Assembly: GCA_019915135.1 (NCBI GenBank)
Contig: JAHLMK010000005.1
Location: 1,178,001-1,242,000 of the forward strand
Length of the DNA stretch: 64,000 nt
Source of the DNA: Strobilurus pachycystidiatus
Taxonomy: Eukaryota; Basidiomycota; Agaricomycetes; Agaricales; Physalacriaceae
Reading direction: 5' to 3'
The position numbers and the translations under genes are program-made. Shown here piece by piece: positions 22,818 through 35,500 of this stretch. How positions within the stretch are numbered: position 1 is the first letter of the stretch; each line of letters starts with the position of its first letter. Under the pieces are notes generated by a model. That model saw only the letters and a list, made by a program, of their open reading frames with translations. It searched no databases and had not been told where the DNA came from.

Positions 22818-25800
22818 TGTGCCAACACCCTCGAGGCGACGCTCGCTGTGGAGGTCCTGGCGTACCGCCCGCGGGACAGAGATGCGCCAGGTGTACGAGC
22901 TCATTCTGTCTGCTGTGCATACCGTGTTGGGCGGGCAGGCGCAGGACATCGTGCTCAGCGCGGCGGATATTGTGTTGGAGACGCTCAGGGACGAGGGAAA
23001 GAAGGATTTTGACAAGAAGAACGAGATTGAGGAGGTCGTCGGTTCGCTTCGCAACGACCAATTCTCGCAGCTGGTCAGCCTGGCGAAAAAGATTACCGAC
23101 TACAACGCCGAGGACGAGACGATGGCCGACCCCGACATGGAGCGGAAGGACGCAGAGATTGACGGCGGGCTCAGTGTTGCGGTCGTCTTTGACGAGGAGG
23201 AACAGGAGGATTCGAGATTCGCAACGACGATGACGACGACGAAGAGGAGGAAGGAGGAGGGGATGACGGCCCTACCGAGGGCGCGGACAACGACGGCGAC
23301 GAGTCGCTCGTTATTGGCGGCGAGTTTTCTACGGCAAAAGCCAAAGCCGACAAAGACATCGTCTCCCCTCACGCCATCGACGGTTTCTGGGTGCAGCGCC
23401 AGATCTCAGAAATCTATCCGGACGCCGTCACCGTTAGAGACAAGGCCGCTTCCGTTCTCAGCATTCTTAGCTCCGAATCCACGAAAACCAGCTTATGAGC
23501 TCTTCGACTACCAGAGCCATGACACGACGCTCAAATTCCTCAAAAACCGCGACGTTATCGTCTGGTGCACCAAGCTCGTACGCAGCGACGCCGATGAGCG
23601 CGTCAACGTTGAGGTCGCAATGCGCGAGAAGGGCGTGGGTTGGATTTTGCGGGAGCTGACCGGGGCTAGCAAAGCCAAGTCGTCGGATGCCATGGACGTC
23701 GACGAGCCCAAGCCGCAGGTCGCCAAAACCGCGACGATTGCGTCTGGGTCGACCGTGCAGCCGAAGAAGGTGGTCGACCTGGAGGCGATGGCCTTCAACC
23801 AGGGCGGACATCTCATGTCGAATAAGAAGTGCAAACTTCCCGGCGGTTCCTTCAAGCGCGCCAAGAAGGGTTACGAAGATATCCATGTGCCTGCGCCCAA
23901 ACAGAAACCCATTGTCGAGGGAGAGCTCGTTCCCATATCAGACTTGCCCACTTGGGCTCGCCCCGCCTTCTCCGTCCCCAAGCTCAACCGCGTTCAGAGC
24001 AAGCTTTACCCCATTGCCTTTGGAACGGACGAACCATTGCTTCTTTGCGCTCCTTCTGGAGCTGGAAAGGTTTGTCGTTTAACATTTGTCTATGACTTGC
24101 AACTCATTTGTTCTTAGACCAACGTCGCGCTCCTTACTATCCTCAACGAAATGAGCCATCATCGCAACGAGGTCACTGGCGAGTTCGACCTCGACTCCTT
24201 CAAGATCATCTACATTGCCCCCATGAAGGCTCTAGTCCAGGAGATGGTCGGAAACTTCACACCGCGGCTGAAGGACTTTGGCATCAAGGTCGGCGAGTTG
24301 ACCGGAGACTCCCAGATGACGAAACAGCAAATCGCCGAGACTCAGATTATCGTGACCACCCCCGAGAAATACGACGTCGTCACTCGCAAGAGCACCGATA
24401 CCAGCTACTTCAACCTTGTCCGCCTCATCATCATCAATGAAATTCATCTCCTCCACGACGAGCGTGGTCCCGTCCTCGAGAGCATCGTCGCTCGTACCAT
24501 CCGCCGCATGGAACAGACCAACGAATACGTTTGTCTTGTCGGTCTCTCCGCCACCCTTCCCAACTACCAGGACGTCGCCACCTTCCTCCGCGTAGATGAG
24601 AAGAAGGGTCTCTTCTACTTCGATGCATCCTATCGTCCTTGCGGACCTCAGCAGCAGTTCCTCGGTGTCACGGAGAAGAAGGCCGTCAAGCGCTACCAGG
24701 TGACGAACGAGGTCTGCTACGAGAAGGTTTTGGACCAAGCCGGGAAGAATCAAACCCTTGTCTTTGTGTACTCGCGCAAGGAGACTGCGAAGACTGCTAG
24801 GTTCTTGCGCGACACCGCGGTGAGAAGGAGACGATTACGGAGTTCGTTAAGGCCGACGGGGCGACGCGCGAGATTCTGCAGTCCAAGGCTGGGAACGTCA
24901 AGGACAACAACATTAGGGACCTGCTGCCGATCGGGTTCGAGATACATCATGCTGGTATGACCAGAGAAGACCGGACGCTTGTCGAGGAGCTGGTGTGTAC
25001 CGCCACGCTCGCGTGGGGAGTGAACTTGCCCGCCCATACCGTCAATCGTCAAGGGGACCCAGATCTACAACCCGGAAAAGGGAAGGTGGTGTGAGCTGTC
25101 GTCGCAGGACGTGCTGCAGATGCTGGGTTGTGCTGGGCGACCGCAGTATGATACGTATGGAGAGGGTATCATCATCACGAACCACTCGGAGCTGCAGTAC
25201 TACCTCAGTCTGCTCAACCAGCAGCTGCCCAGAGTCGCAATTCGTGTCGAAGTTGGCGGATAACCTGAATGCGGAGATCGTGCCCGGGACAATTCGCAAC
25301 CGGGACGAGGCTGTTCAGTGGTTAGGGTATACCTACCTGTGAGTTTTGGTCTGATGTCTCCCACTGTTGCCACTAACACTCTTGTTTCTGCTCAGGTATG
25401 TCCGCATGCTGAAGACGCCAGGTCTCTATGGTGTCAGTATCGACTACGAGGAGGACGACGGGCTCAAACAAAAACGCGCCGACATCATCCATTCCGCCGC
25501 CGCTCTCTTGGAGAAGTGCCAGAATACGAGCGAGCGTTAAGTCGATTCCAAAGTACCGAACTGGGACGCATCGCGTCGCATTACTATGTGACGTACAACT
25601 CGATGATGGTGTACAACCAGCACCTAAGACCGACGATGTCGACGTTGGAGCTGTTCCGAGTGTTTGCGCTGTCGAACGAGTTCAAGCTTTTGCCGGTATG
25701 TTTAATGTGCACTGGTCAAGTTTATTTGTATTGACCGGTGTCGTGTAGGTTTGTCAATAGGAGAAGCTCGAGTTGGCCAAACTTCTAGAGCGTGTTCCTA

Positions 25801-28800
25801 TCCCGGTCAAGGAAAGCGTGGAGGAGCCTGCGGCGAAGATTAACGTCCTTTTGCAAGCTTACATCTCACAGCTGAAGCTCGATGGTCACTATCTTCTTTC
25901 TTGGTCCGTCGGGCGTCCTAATCATTCCCATGTAGGCTTTGTCCTGGTGGCGGACATGGTGTTCGTACAACAATCGGCGGGACGTTTCCTTCGTGCCATG
26001 TACAAGATTTGTCTCAAGCGTGGTTGGGCTGTACCTGCGAAAGCAGCCTTGGATTTGTAGAAACGGATGTGAGTCATCTGCTCTACTTTATCGTAGGCCT
26101 GGTTCTGATTGATCGATTCACGCAGGTGGGGATCGATGACGCCTTTGAGGCATTTCAAGGGTGTACAAGCGGATATCATTCGTAGGGCTGAAGGAAAGCA
26201 ATTCGTCGACTCCTGCACTTTCAGTGGTCATAATTTGATTCCATCATACAGCCGGAGGGCGGTTTGCATTGAGCCGTACCAGGAGATGGTGGACATGAGG
26301 GTTGAAGAGTGGAAGAACAAGTTCTCGGGCCTTCAAGGCGGGAAGGAGATCGTGAGCCTGTACACCGTCGCAGGTCCGTTCTCTTTCTCCATTCTGTCGA
26401 CAAAGTTCTGATGATTTGTTCAGTAGGACGTCCTGTCGCGCCGATGGCATCAACGGAAGAATGTCCCGAACATTGGGCTGATTATCGCCAATCAAGTGCA
26501 GCTTGTTGGTGGAGAGGTTGGCCCGACTTATGAAGTCGTGATCTCCAGGACGGGATACGTCTCTGCTCAGACGGAGATCAAGACTCGTATAGTCGCCTGT
26601 GCTGTGTCTTTGGCCAACGCTCGGGATCTCGGAGAATGGATGGGCGCGCCGGCACACACGATCTTCAACTTCTCGCCCAGGTACCTTTCAGTTCGTCGCT
26701 TTTATTAGCCATAGCTAACCTATATACTTTTTCAGCGCTCGTCCTCTCGACATGGACATCCACCTCCAGTCTTTCACCATGCCTCATTTCCCCTCCCTCA
26801 TGATCGCCATGTCAAAGCCTGCGTACCTCCGAACAAGCCTGTGATCATCTTCGTTCCATCTCGAAAACAGTGCTGTCTCACTGCGGACGACTTGATGATC
26901 CACTGTACGGCAGACGACAATCCTGACCGATTCCTGTACATCGAACTTTCTGTTCTTGAGCCCCATATCATGCGCCTACGAGATGAGGGGTTGAAGGAGA
27001 CGCTGCCCAAGGGCATTGCTTACTTCCATGAGGCGATGGACAAGCAGGACAAGACCATTGTTCAGCGTATGTTCCAGAGCGGAGCTGTACAGGTTTTGAT
27101 TGCGTCGAAGGACACCGCATGGTCGCTTCCCGTCGCCAGTTACATCGTCATTATCATGGGTGTTCAGCACTACGAGGGCAAAGAGCATCGTTACGTCGAC
27201 TATCCTGTTATGGATGTTCTGCAGATGATGGGCGTGCATGTCGGCCGAGGGATGACGAGCGGAGCCGTTGTGTCCTGATGTGCCAGCAGACGCGGAAGGA
27301 CCTCGACAAGAAGTTCTTGACAGAGGGACTTCCTTTCGAAAGTCATCTTCCCACTCACCTCATTTACGACTACTTCCTCGCTGAGATTGCTGTCAAGACC
27401 ATCGAGAACAAACAGGATGCCACGGTTCGTGTTATGGTTGTCTTTATGCTTCCAATAACTAACCAATCGTTTACAGGATTTGTTAACATGGACATACTTC
27501 TACCGACGGATGACCCAAAATCCCAACTACTACAACTTGCATAACGTCAGCCACCAGCATCTTTCGGATCACTTGTCTGAGTTGGTCGAAAATACTTTGA
27601 CCGACCTTGTCAACTCCAAGTGTACAAGCATTGGTACGTTCTCGTTCAGCTCGGAGTCTATACAATGCTAACAATCACTTTGAGGACGACATAGACGTCT
27701 CAGCTTTGAACTTGGGTATGATTGCGGCTTACTGCAACATCTCATGTACGCTCTTTCTCCCATTCATGCTCAATTTCGCTTACCAGTGGCTCGATGTAGA
27801 TGTCACCATGGAAGTCTACACGCTGTTGTTGGAAGAGCGCACAAAGCTCGAGGGTCTTCTCGAAGTTGTCTCATCGTCTGCCGAATTTGAGGTCGTTCCC
27901 ATTCGTCGCCACGAAGATGTTATTCTTCGTCGTTTGTATGACAGACTCCCTGTCAAGATCGACCAGGCCAACTTCGAAGCACCGCACTTCAAGACTTTCC
28001 TCCTCCTCCAGGCCCACTTCAGCCAGGCACAACTACCCGCTGACCTGGCGGCGGACCAGAAACTCATCCTTGAGAAAGTCTTGAACCTTCTATCTGCGTG
28101 TGTCGATGTGATGAGTTAACGCATGGTTGAGGGCTTTGGGTGCTATGGATCTGGCGCAGATGTGCGCGCAGGCTGTGTGGGATAGGGATTCGCCTTTACG
28201 ACAGGTGCCTCATTTTGAGACTGATGTGAGTCTTTTTGCTCGAAGCTCGGGAATGTCGTTGGCTGATTCTTTTACAGGTTCTCAAACGGTGCACTGATGC
28301 TGGGATCGAATCCGTGGATGAGATCACGGAAATGGAAGGACGACAAGCGAACGGCGCTACTCCAGATGTCTACCGCCCAAATGTACGTCCTTTCGGTTCA
28401 GCGTTTTTCGTGCCTCATCTGATATCTTTTGTAGACAAGATGTTGCCGCCTCTGTCAACCCGACATTGGACGTGACTCACCAGCTGGTCAATATACGGCT
28501 GGCGCGCCCTTTGTTCTCTAGGTCACCCTTGCGAGAGAGGTTGACGAAGAGGACGAGGGTGAGCAGAAGGTCCTGGCACCGTACTACCCAACCCAGACAA
28601 TGGCCCAATCTGTGACTCGTTGTCGGCGAGCCGTCCAGCAAGCAGCGTGATTTAGCAACTCGAGTTCACGTTGCCGAGGGGCAAGTATTCCTTGTAGCTC
28701 TATGTTATCTGCGATTCTTATGTAGGTGCCGACCATGTTTCCGGTTTCGATTAGTTTGACGTTGCCGAGGGTGGGAGAGGATTCCGACAGCGATCAGGAT

Positions 28801-28830
28801 GATTGCGATGATGGAAGTGTAGACGCATCC
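22818..28830 (+). pseudogene. BRR2: BRR2-like U5 snRNP helicase, degenerate intron-containing copy
   Basis: Homology to the spliceosomal helicase Brr2 (SNRNP200), which unwinds U4/U6, runs in order from an N-terminal segment (VYELILSAVH) through cassette 1, the Sec63 region, part of cassette 2 and the C-terminal Sec63 region to about 28830. Visible motifs: APSGAGK|TN split by an intron at about 24069-24117, [26 protein letters not shown]. Lesions: frameshifts near 23210, 24820 and 25230. Motif II DEIH reads NEIH (AAT at 24436-24438), motif VI GRAGRPQYD reads GCAGRPQYD, and the cassette 2 DEVH-type box reads NQVQ (about 26500). A large deletion between AEGKQF (about 26200) and IEPYQEMV (about 26275) removes the cassette 2 P-loop. 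Stops interrupt the last exons. Intron positions are kept, so it arose by DNA duplication rather than retrocopying. Confidence 0.92.
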
Positions 28831-29086
28831 GGGACGCATCATATTTGTGATGTCTTGATGTGCTTTCGTGTACTTTTGTTTCATCTCATCTAAAACTCTT
28901 TCGATTGTCATCCATCTACTGGACCATATACTGTTACAACTTACAACTTACAGTGAGAAAAACTTCATTCAAACTTAAAGAGAGCAAGGCTTTCATCACG
29001 TGTTGCGACCATATTCTCAATCACGGATACCGGCCCGTCGCACAATCTTCACATTACCACCTGCCGCCACTGCCAGCGTGCCACTC

Positions 29087-29891
29087 ATGACGCGCGCGAT
29101 ACCTAGGGATAGCTTGGATTCGTTCATTCCCGGAGAAGAAGTCTTCGACGTTGTTTACAGTCATCATCCTGGCGCGGTTTATGCGCGACTCCCATCATTT
29201 CAGCCTTATGCCGCTCAAGAGCGTATCTCCAGCAGTCGTATTACTACTCCTTTGGAGCGGAAAGCCAGGCAAGATGAGCTTTTGCTTACGATGCAAACTT
29301 CTCACATCAAATAGCATCATTACGCTTCCAACACCTGCCCCACCAAAGCAAGTTGTCTCGTCCACGCCCGCGCCCGCGCCAACACCAACGCCCTCGCTTC
29401 CACCACAAAATGCTGTTGCACCCATGTTACAGGACGGTCTTACCGCGTCAGAACTCGGCACTACTTCACAGAGTATCTCGCAATCCGGTGAGACACGTTA
29501 TATGGATCATGAGTAAGTCCCTTCAAAGTTTCACTAGTCCTCCTTGCTAAAGTTTGTTAGCACAATAACGATCAAGTTTCTGGCTGTCAAATTTACGGAG
29601 CAGCGCGTCGCAACAGTTGTCAGCCATGTCACCCCCAATCTGACCCTCCACCCTCCACCCAGTATCAAAGACGACAATGAAATAGTGGCCGTTTTCCTCA
29701 ACTTCAAAGAAGACATCTGGATTTACGACCGGAACAAGGCGGCGCACTGGAAACGGGTAGCGTATGGAACTCGCTACGATTCAAAGGCGAGTTGGAAGCC
29801 GAGCAAAGATGGGGACTACACTATGAGATTGTCAAATGGACGGGTCCAGTTCTTGAAGTTTGACTATGCGAAGCGCAACAACTTGCTCTGA
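29087..29891 (+). CDS. Hypothetical protein, three exons, Pro-rich linker and C-terminal globular domain
   Basis: ATG at 29087 (MTRAIPRDSLDSFIPGEEVF). Intron 29223-29268 and a second intron starting at 29512 both keep the frame. Exon 2 carries a C-x-x-C pair (FCLRCKLL) and a Pro/Thr/Ala-rich linker. Exon 3 encodes a compact segment, TIKFLAVKFTEQRVATVVSH, then VAVFLNFKEDIWIYDR, ending at 29891. No membrane segment. Not recognised by name. It begins about 250 bp past the end of the BRR2 pseudogene and looks intact, so it is not part of that decay. Confidence 0.65.
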
Positions 29892-29990
29892 ATCAAGATA
29901 CGGAGTGAAGTAGTGTCGTTTCATTTGTAAAATTCCGCCGCTACGTCTATATGTACATATGCTGCTCTTAAGCGTCGTTCAGTGCACACA

Positions 29991-30974
29991 TTACAACTCC
30001 TCGTCAACAGCATGCCTGCGATCCCTTTTTGCCTGGTTGTTACTGCGGTGAATATCCCTCTCCCTCTGTGAGTATTTGTCGGGCTTCTTGAGTTTGGCAG
30101 CACGGGGGATGGTGTTCGGTTTCATACTGCCCGCAGAATGATTAGCAGACCGCTGGCGTAGGAGGATGATGATTAGGATAAGGACATACGTGTAACGGCG
30201 GACTTCTTCCTTGCGCCGAATTTCAGAACGATGCTTGGCGCGATAGTTCGCGTTGTGAACTTGGTGCTGGGCCAGATAGTCACGATATACTGCCTCGTCC
30301 TGCCTGCGTTCCGCCCGTTTCTTTGCCATCAAGTCCGCCGATGCCTTCCTACGATATTCCTTGTATCCGGGATCCTTGGAGCTCATGCGAGCTTTCCCCT
30401 TGACATGCGGCTTACGCGTACCCTTGGTTGAAGCCTGGTTCAAGGGAGATTGAGGTGGGGTATGGCTCACGCGAGCGGTGGGATGGGAGGAGGTAGAGCG
30501 GGCTCTGGACCGGTGTCGACGGCGATGTTGGACCATGAGCGGCTCGTCGTCTGAGGAGTTGCTGGGAAAATCATCGAGTTGAGTATTTGTATCAGAAGGG
30601 GGGGCGAGCATCGGTGAATGCGGCGGAGCAGTTGGGGATTGATGGTTGGATGGGTGATGATGCTGGGGAAAGTGCTGGGGGACGTTGTCATCGGATTCGA
30701 CGCCGTCTGGATCAGAGGATTGGAATATCTCATCGTCATCGGCGACAGAGGAAGGTGGAGAAGGCGTCAGTGGAATCTGAGACCGCGGGATGAAGGCCAT
30801 GGCGGGGTTGGGTTGTACTATGTTCCACCTCCGACGCATAGCTTCGTCGTAAGCAGCAGCCAGGCTGACGCGTTCAGCGCGTGATTTGGCCTGTCGGCGA
30901 TCCAGAGCGTAGAGTTCGGCCGCTGATTGTGGCGCATGATTCAGATAGCGGCAGTTTTGCTTGGTCCGAGCCAT
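29991..30974 (-). CDS. Basic, disordered protein beginning MARTKQ
   Basis: Start chosen at 30974 (MARTKQNCRYLNHAPQ). The frame stays open further upstream, but this ATG heads the charged protein. One intron (30127-30189, GTATGT...GGGCAG, 63 bp) is in frame, so retention would add a hydrophobic stretch of 21 residues. Features: an Arg/Ala-rich helix (RRQAKSRAERVSLAAAYDEA), a Ser/Pro/Asp-rich middle, an RRRHRSRARS run, and a Lys/Arg-rich C-terminal coil (RRKASADLMAKKRAERR, RAKHRSEIRRKEEV). The composition suggests a nuclear or nucleic-acid-associated protein. No catalytic domain is seen. The N terminus equals the first residues of histone H3. Confidence 0.6.
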   Translation of the reverse strand: MARTKQNCRYLNHAPQSAAELYALDRRQAKSRAERVSLAAAYDEAMRRRWNIVQPNPAMAFIPRSQIPLTPSPPSSVADDDEIFQSSDPDGVESDDNVPQHFPQHHHPSNHQSPTAPPHSPMLAPPSDTNTQLDDFPSNSSDDEPLMVQHRRRHRSRARSTSSHPTARVSHTPPQSPLNQASTKGTRKPHVKGKARMSSKDPGYKEYRRKASADLMAKKRAERRQDEAVYRDYLAQHQVHNANYRAKHRSEIRRKEEVRRYTYVLILIIILLRQRSANHSAGSMKPNTIPRAAKLKKPDKYSQRERDIHRSNNQAKRDRRHAVDEEL

Positions 30975-31549
30975 GGAGGTGATGGTGTAAAGCCAAGCAG
31001 CACGTCCGATCGAATTGATCGAACGTCTAAGTAACAATTTGCATGATACAATGGAGATATACATATGGAGAGAACCGGTGGGGGTTTCAAATAAAGTCTC
31101 TACTGTTCATGTATATATGAGTTTTGGACGAAGAGACGAGCACCAGGGTTACGGCCTATGTGAGGGGTTAACAATTTCGAAAGTAGGTCCCATCAATTCG
31201 ATTGAAGTTGGTCTTCTGCTACCACCATTCGGTCGCCTCCCTCAGCCTGCGCGCCGACGTGGACCGCCACCTTGTCGCTGACGCATCTATGGAACTATTG
31301 CGGAACCTATCTCTCTCATGCGTCAAGCTGGCAGTAGCTTGGCCCAGTCGACAGAATTATCGATGAATGCGAGGACGAATCGATCGCACCCTTTGTGCGT
31401 ATGAGCGTGAAACACCCTTAGCTACCTTTGTGGACAGTTGCTAAGCTCACGAGAGCGGGTTGATGGTCTTCGGAGGTGCATAAAGACGGTTGTTCAGTAA
31501 CTCTATAAGTAGGCGATCGCCAGGCTTTCGAATGCCCGCTGGTCCCACG
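30975..31549. other. Divergent intergenic region
   Basis: Lies between the minus-strand gene starting at 30974 and the plus-strand gene starting at 31550, so it should hold both promoters. It contains one copy (reverse orientation) of the 14-bp motif TGTTAACCCCTCAC at 31160-31173. No gene is seen. Confidence 0.45.
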
Positions 31550-32395
31550 ATGGAGCTTCTTGTCTTGCCTGTTCCACTTCTCTTCTTGTGTTTCCTACTG
31601 TGCTGCTGCAGGCGTCGAGGTGTGCTGTCATCATTTGTATGCCGGCGGCGCTAGCTGAGTTCTTGTAGGACTGCGCGCGCGCACAAGGATGCGCAACAAG
31701 ATCTCAACCAAGGACTCCAAAGCCGAATCATCCCATCACAGTGTCCTCGGTCAGTCTCACAAGTTGTTTCCTGTCTTATTAATATTGCTGAAACTCGTCA
31801 GCATCGGCGCCTACGCGACAGAGCATTTCCTTTACCGATAAGGCACTTCTGGCTAAGGCATCCAAGCATGATCGTCTTCATGGTCAGGCTTGCAGCATAT
31901 GTCCCATCTGATAAACTGACACAATCTCCGTAGCGCCAACGCTGAAGGACGTGGAGCGACTGGGCCGATATAGAGAGGGGGTTCATAGTAAGTTCACTGC
32001 TGCCATCTCCTCGGCCAAAACAGTCGGCTAATAGGTTTAAATGCGCCACAGACTCGAGCATGAGTTCCGCTGAAGAGGTGCCTTGGTATGAGGCGGAACC
32101 GCTAGATCCTGCTCGCACTGCTTGCTTCCCCCCATCCGTCACCGCCAAAACGAGCACCATCAGAACCGCGCCTCCCTTCCCTTACCCTTCCTTCGTTCGC
32201 GACGACGAGAGCGCAGAAGATGTGATCTGGGTTATCTTGAAGGGGAACAAACCAGGTTGTTACCACGGACGACGAGCAGCACTGGCGGCAAATCCCAACA
32301 TGTCGGGTATGGCGATTCCCGCTTGGACTGCAGGAGAGGCCAAGAAAATTATGTCTCTTGCCCTCGACAGGAACATGGTCAAGTATCACAAGTAA
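31550..32395 (+). CDS. Signal-anchored protein with weak RNase H1-N-like C-terminal segment
   Basis: Five exons read with consistent phases. ATG at 31550; the first intron begins at 31620 (exon 2 from 31669), and three further short introns follow. The last exon runs to the stop at 32395. The first 23 residues (MELLVLPVPLLFLCFLLCCC then RRR) form a signal anchor with a Cys triplet next to basic residues, which would orient the rest of the protein to the cytosol. The C-terminal segment (VIWVILKGNKPGCYHGRRAAL) loosely follows the pattern of the small RNase H1 N-terminal/viroplasmin fold (V-hydrophobic-K-G-x-x-P-G-x-Y), but the match is weak. No other domain was recognised. Confidence 0.55.
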
Positions 32396-32511
32396 AACGC
32401 GATGAAGTGTTGTTGGTAGTGAAATGTACAGTGAATCAGTAAGATAGAATGTCTAGGAAGATGCTTCTGCAAAGTGGTCGTCTACACCAATGTCGTGAAT
32501 CTTGGTAGGAA

Positions 32512-35500
32512 TCAGTATGTTGGGATGGTTTGAATATCGAAGTAACTTGCCTGATCGACTACCACTGGTAGCACATGGCAAACGGGAGAATCAATACCGG
32601 ATACTTTCTTCAGCGGGGTCACCGTACAGTGCGAGACTTCAGCCAGGGAATATACCGCCGTGACAACCCGATTGTAAACCAAGCGACCACTGGCGAGCGC
32701 ACACACGCGGAAGTGATCATGGCGCCGGTCAAGAGCCGATAATTCCTCATAGCAGTGCAACACAAGGAAAACGTCCTTGAAGATGCGACCCTTTTCCTTC
32801 CGCGTATACAGGAATATCTTGCGGATGATACCCACTCGGCCGTCATGAGTGATAACCGTCTGATGTGGATCCAGCGCGGTGCCTGATACGCCTTTGTCCC
32901 GCGCCTCAAATTTGCTCTGGCCAGTAATAACATGCTCGCCGTACTGAACTCGAAGAGCGGGCGCGGGCGACTTGGGTAACGGGGCCCGTTGGTGCGTCAA
33001 CAGCCAGTGTGCCAGTCCTTTGTTTTCTTTTGGAGAGAGCTCTTTTGGGTCGCCGACAACAGAGAAGTTTTCTGAAGCTTCGGCAGGATTGACATCTCCC
33101 GTCCACGTTCCTCGCGGATCGTAGTGGAAATATCGAAGAAATGCGTCCTTCGACTGAGCCATCTCGGTCGGCAGAATCTCCGGCGAATAGGCTATTGTAA
33201 CGTTCTGACAGCGACAGAATGTCTTGCACATTGTTGCCTCCATTTTGCCTAAAATGCTTGTGAGACATGAGACATGCGGGGGATTGTCAGCTCACCAAAT
33301 TTTTTGTTCGTTTTTATTTTCTGCAGCAGCCCATTATACCGTTCGAAAGCGAAACATCTCCACGATACGGTAGGACCCCAACGCCGGAGTAAATCCCCAA
33401 AGTGCATCATGAGGTGCTGATAGGACTCTATCTGGGTTCCCGGGTACAGCACCAACAGTTCGCGCAAGTAAAGGGTATACTCTGCCTCGTATTCCACAAT
33501 CGTCGCCGGGGTGATGATTCGAGCAGTGGCCAACTTGACAGCGCTGACGAGATGTAGAAAGTTCTGCAACATCCTGTATTTCAGCTGCTCCGTCTCATCA
33601 GTGCTGTAGCGGTAGCCACCCCAAAGACGAGTGAGAGTGTAAGGGAGGTGATGGATACAGAATATCTTCCATTGGTCTGCAGTGAACTTGCCCCCAGATG
33701 CGTCGCCAGGCTTTGAAGGAGGACGTCCGACATATGTGGGCATATGCCTTTGGCGCATGTCGCGGCGCACCTCAGACAAGATCTGTTCTCCCAATAGCAC
33801 TGTTCGAGTTGCCTTGGTACCAGGACGACGAGGGCCATTTTGTATCAAGCGCCCATGCTCGTTAATCATTCCCAATGATACCCGCTGCAAATAAAGTAAA
33901 CGTAAGTCACAATCAACGAGTGGTTACAAGGACACATACCTCGGCGTGAAGGGCTGCGACCAACGCCGTCTTTGTGGAGCTCCGATATTCTTCCAGCAAT
34001 CGTTTTCCGAGAATCTCAAAACACATGTTTGCGAGGAAATCGAGGCTGAGCTTTGCCAACTGGGTTTTACTGACACTTTGAAATGCCGTCTGCTCTTCAC
34101 TCAAGTGAGGCACGGCGCTATCGGGTATGGAGGCGGAGGAGGAAGGGAGCCCATGGGTTCGATACTGCTTGAAAGATAAGAATACACCAACGAGTTTGGG
34201 AAGTCAAACTTACGTGGTCGGCAAGCCGGTTGAATAGTTTGGATTTCGAGCCGGCATATCGTATACCTGCGTCCCGGCACATGGCAACAAGTACCGTTTC
34301 GTCTAGATTTTTGTGGTTGCCGCGGGCCCTGATGCGAGACAACACAACCTCAGTCTCAACGGCGGTTGGGGTGTACATACTTCGCTGGGAAGAGATATCC
34401 AAGCCTTCCTCCAACAGGATGCTCATCCCCCAGATCTGGCGAATGTGGCGCTGGAACAAGCCGAGGTAAAAACCGTGCATCGAGTCAAGCGTGATGAATC
34501 GAGTTGGATCCCAGTACGGTAGGCGGAGGAATTCCGACCACCGGATGTGGTTGGCCTCATAAGAATCCTTGCGGGACTCAGCGTCCGGTGCAGAGACCCA
34601 CTCGTCGACTACTGCGAGATGATCCTCCATGGTACGGTGGACCCAAGCCTCCTTATCGAGGTTATCGCGTTCTTGGAGTGTCGAGTGGCATTCAGAGCAC
34701 CAGTGCGTACCCCGCCCAGAACCAAACCCCGAGAGGAGCCGAGCTGCTGGGAGATCGGCAATGATTGGGACGAGAGCACAACGTACACGACGACCATGAG
34801 GAGAGGAAGCCGTCTCGGAGAGAAGAAACCCATCAATCCAGGACTCCTCCAGGTCATCCACCAGTGGGCGAAGAAGGTGGTTGATCTGCTCCTTCGATGG
34901 CTCCTTGGGTCCCGGAATAACGCCAACAAGAAAGATATTTTCAACACGGTAGCGCATGTCAGGTGGCAGATTGAAGCACACCATGTACATGGGCCCCACA
35001 GACACCTTTTGCCCTGCAATCTTGTTACCAAAGGGGTTCATTCCGTCCTGATTAAGGCCAAAGACGAGCCTTCCCTCTCTACTGCCCTCTCCATCCCCAA
35101 CTCGTAGTTCGCCCACAGAGCTATAAGTAAACGGAAGACCATCAAATCCTTTGAGATCACGGAGGATGGAGCCGTCCCAAATATCCTCCATCTGGCCATC
35201 ACCGCCTTTGGAAATCATATCGTCCAGCGAGCGATCAAGCTGTTTCTCTATGCCAGGACGCGCGTATAACCGTCCCAGCCAGTTCTTGAAGTCGTGATAA
35301 ATGTACTGGCGGGTGGGAACCCAGACATTACCATCGGGGGACTTCCGCTTGAGCAGCAGGCGTCCACAAGCATCTTCCCCAGGAACAGAGACGTGTGAGC
35401 ACCTGAGTTCCTCCGATGGGTCAGGTGGGATATCATAGACAGCGTAGCAGCGCGGGCAACAGATGAAGGGTCGGGTGATGGGTTCCACATCCAAACGATG

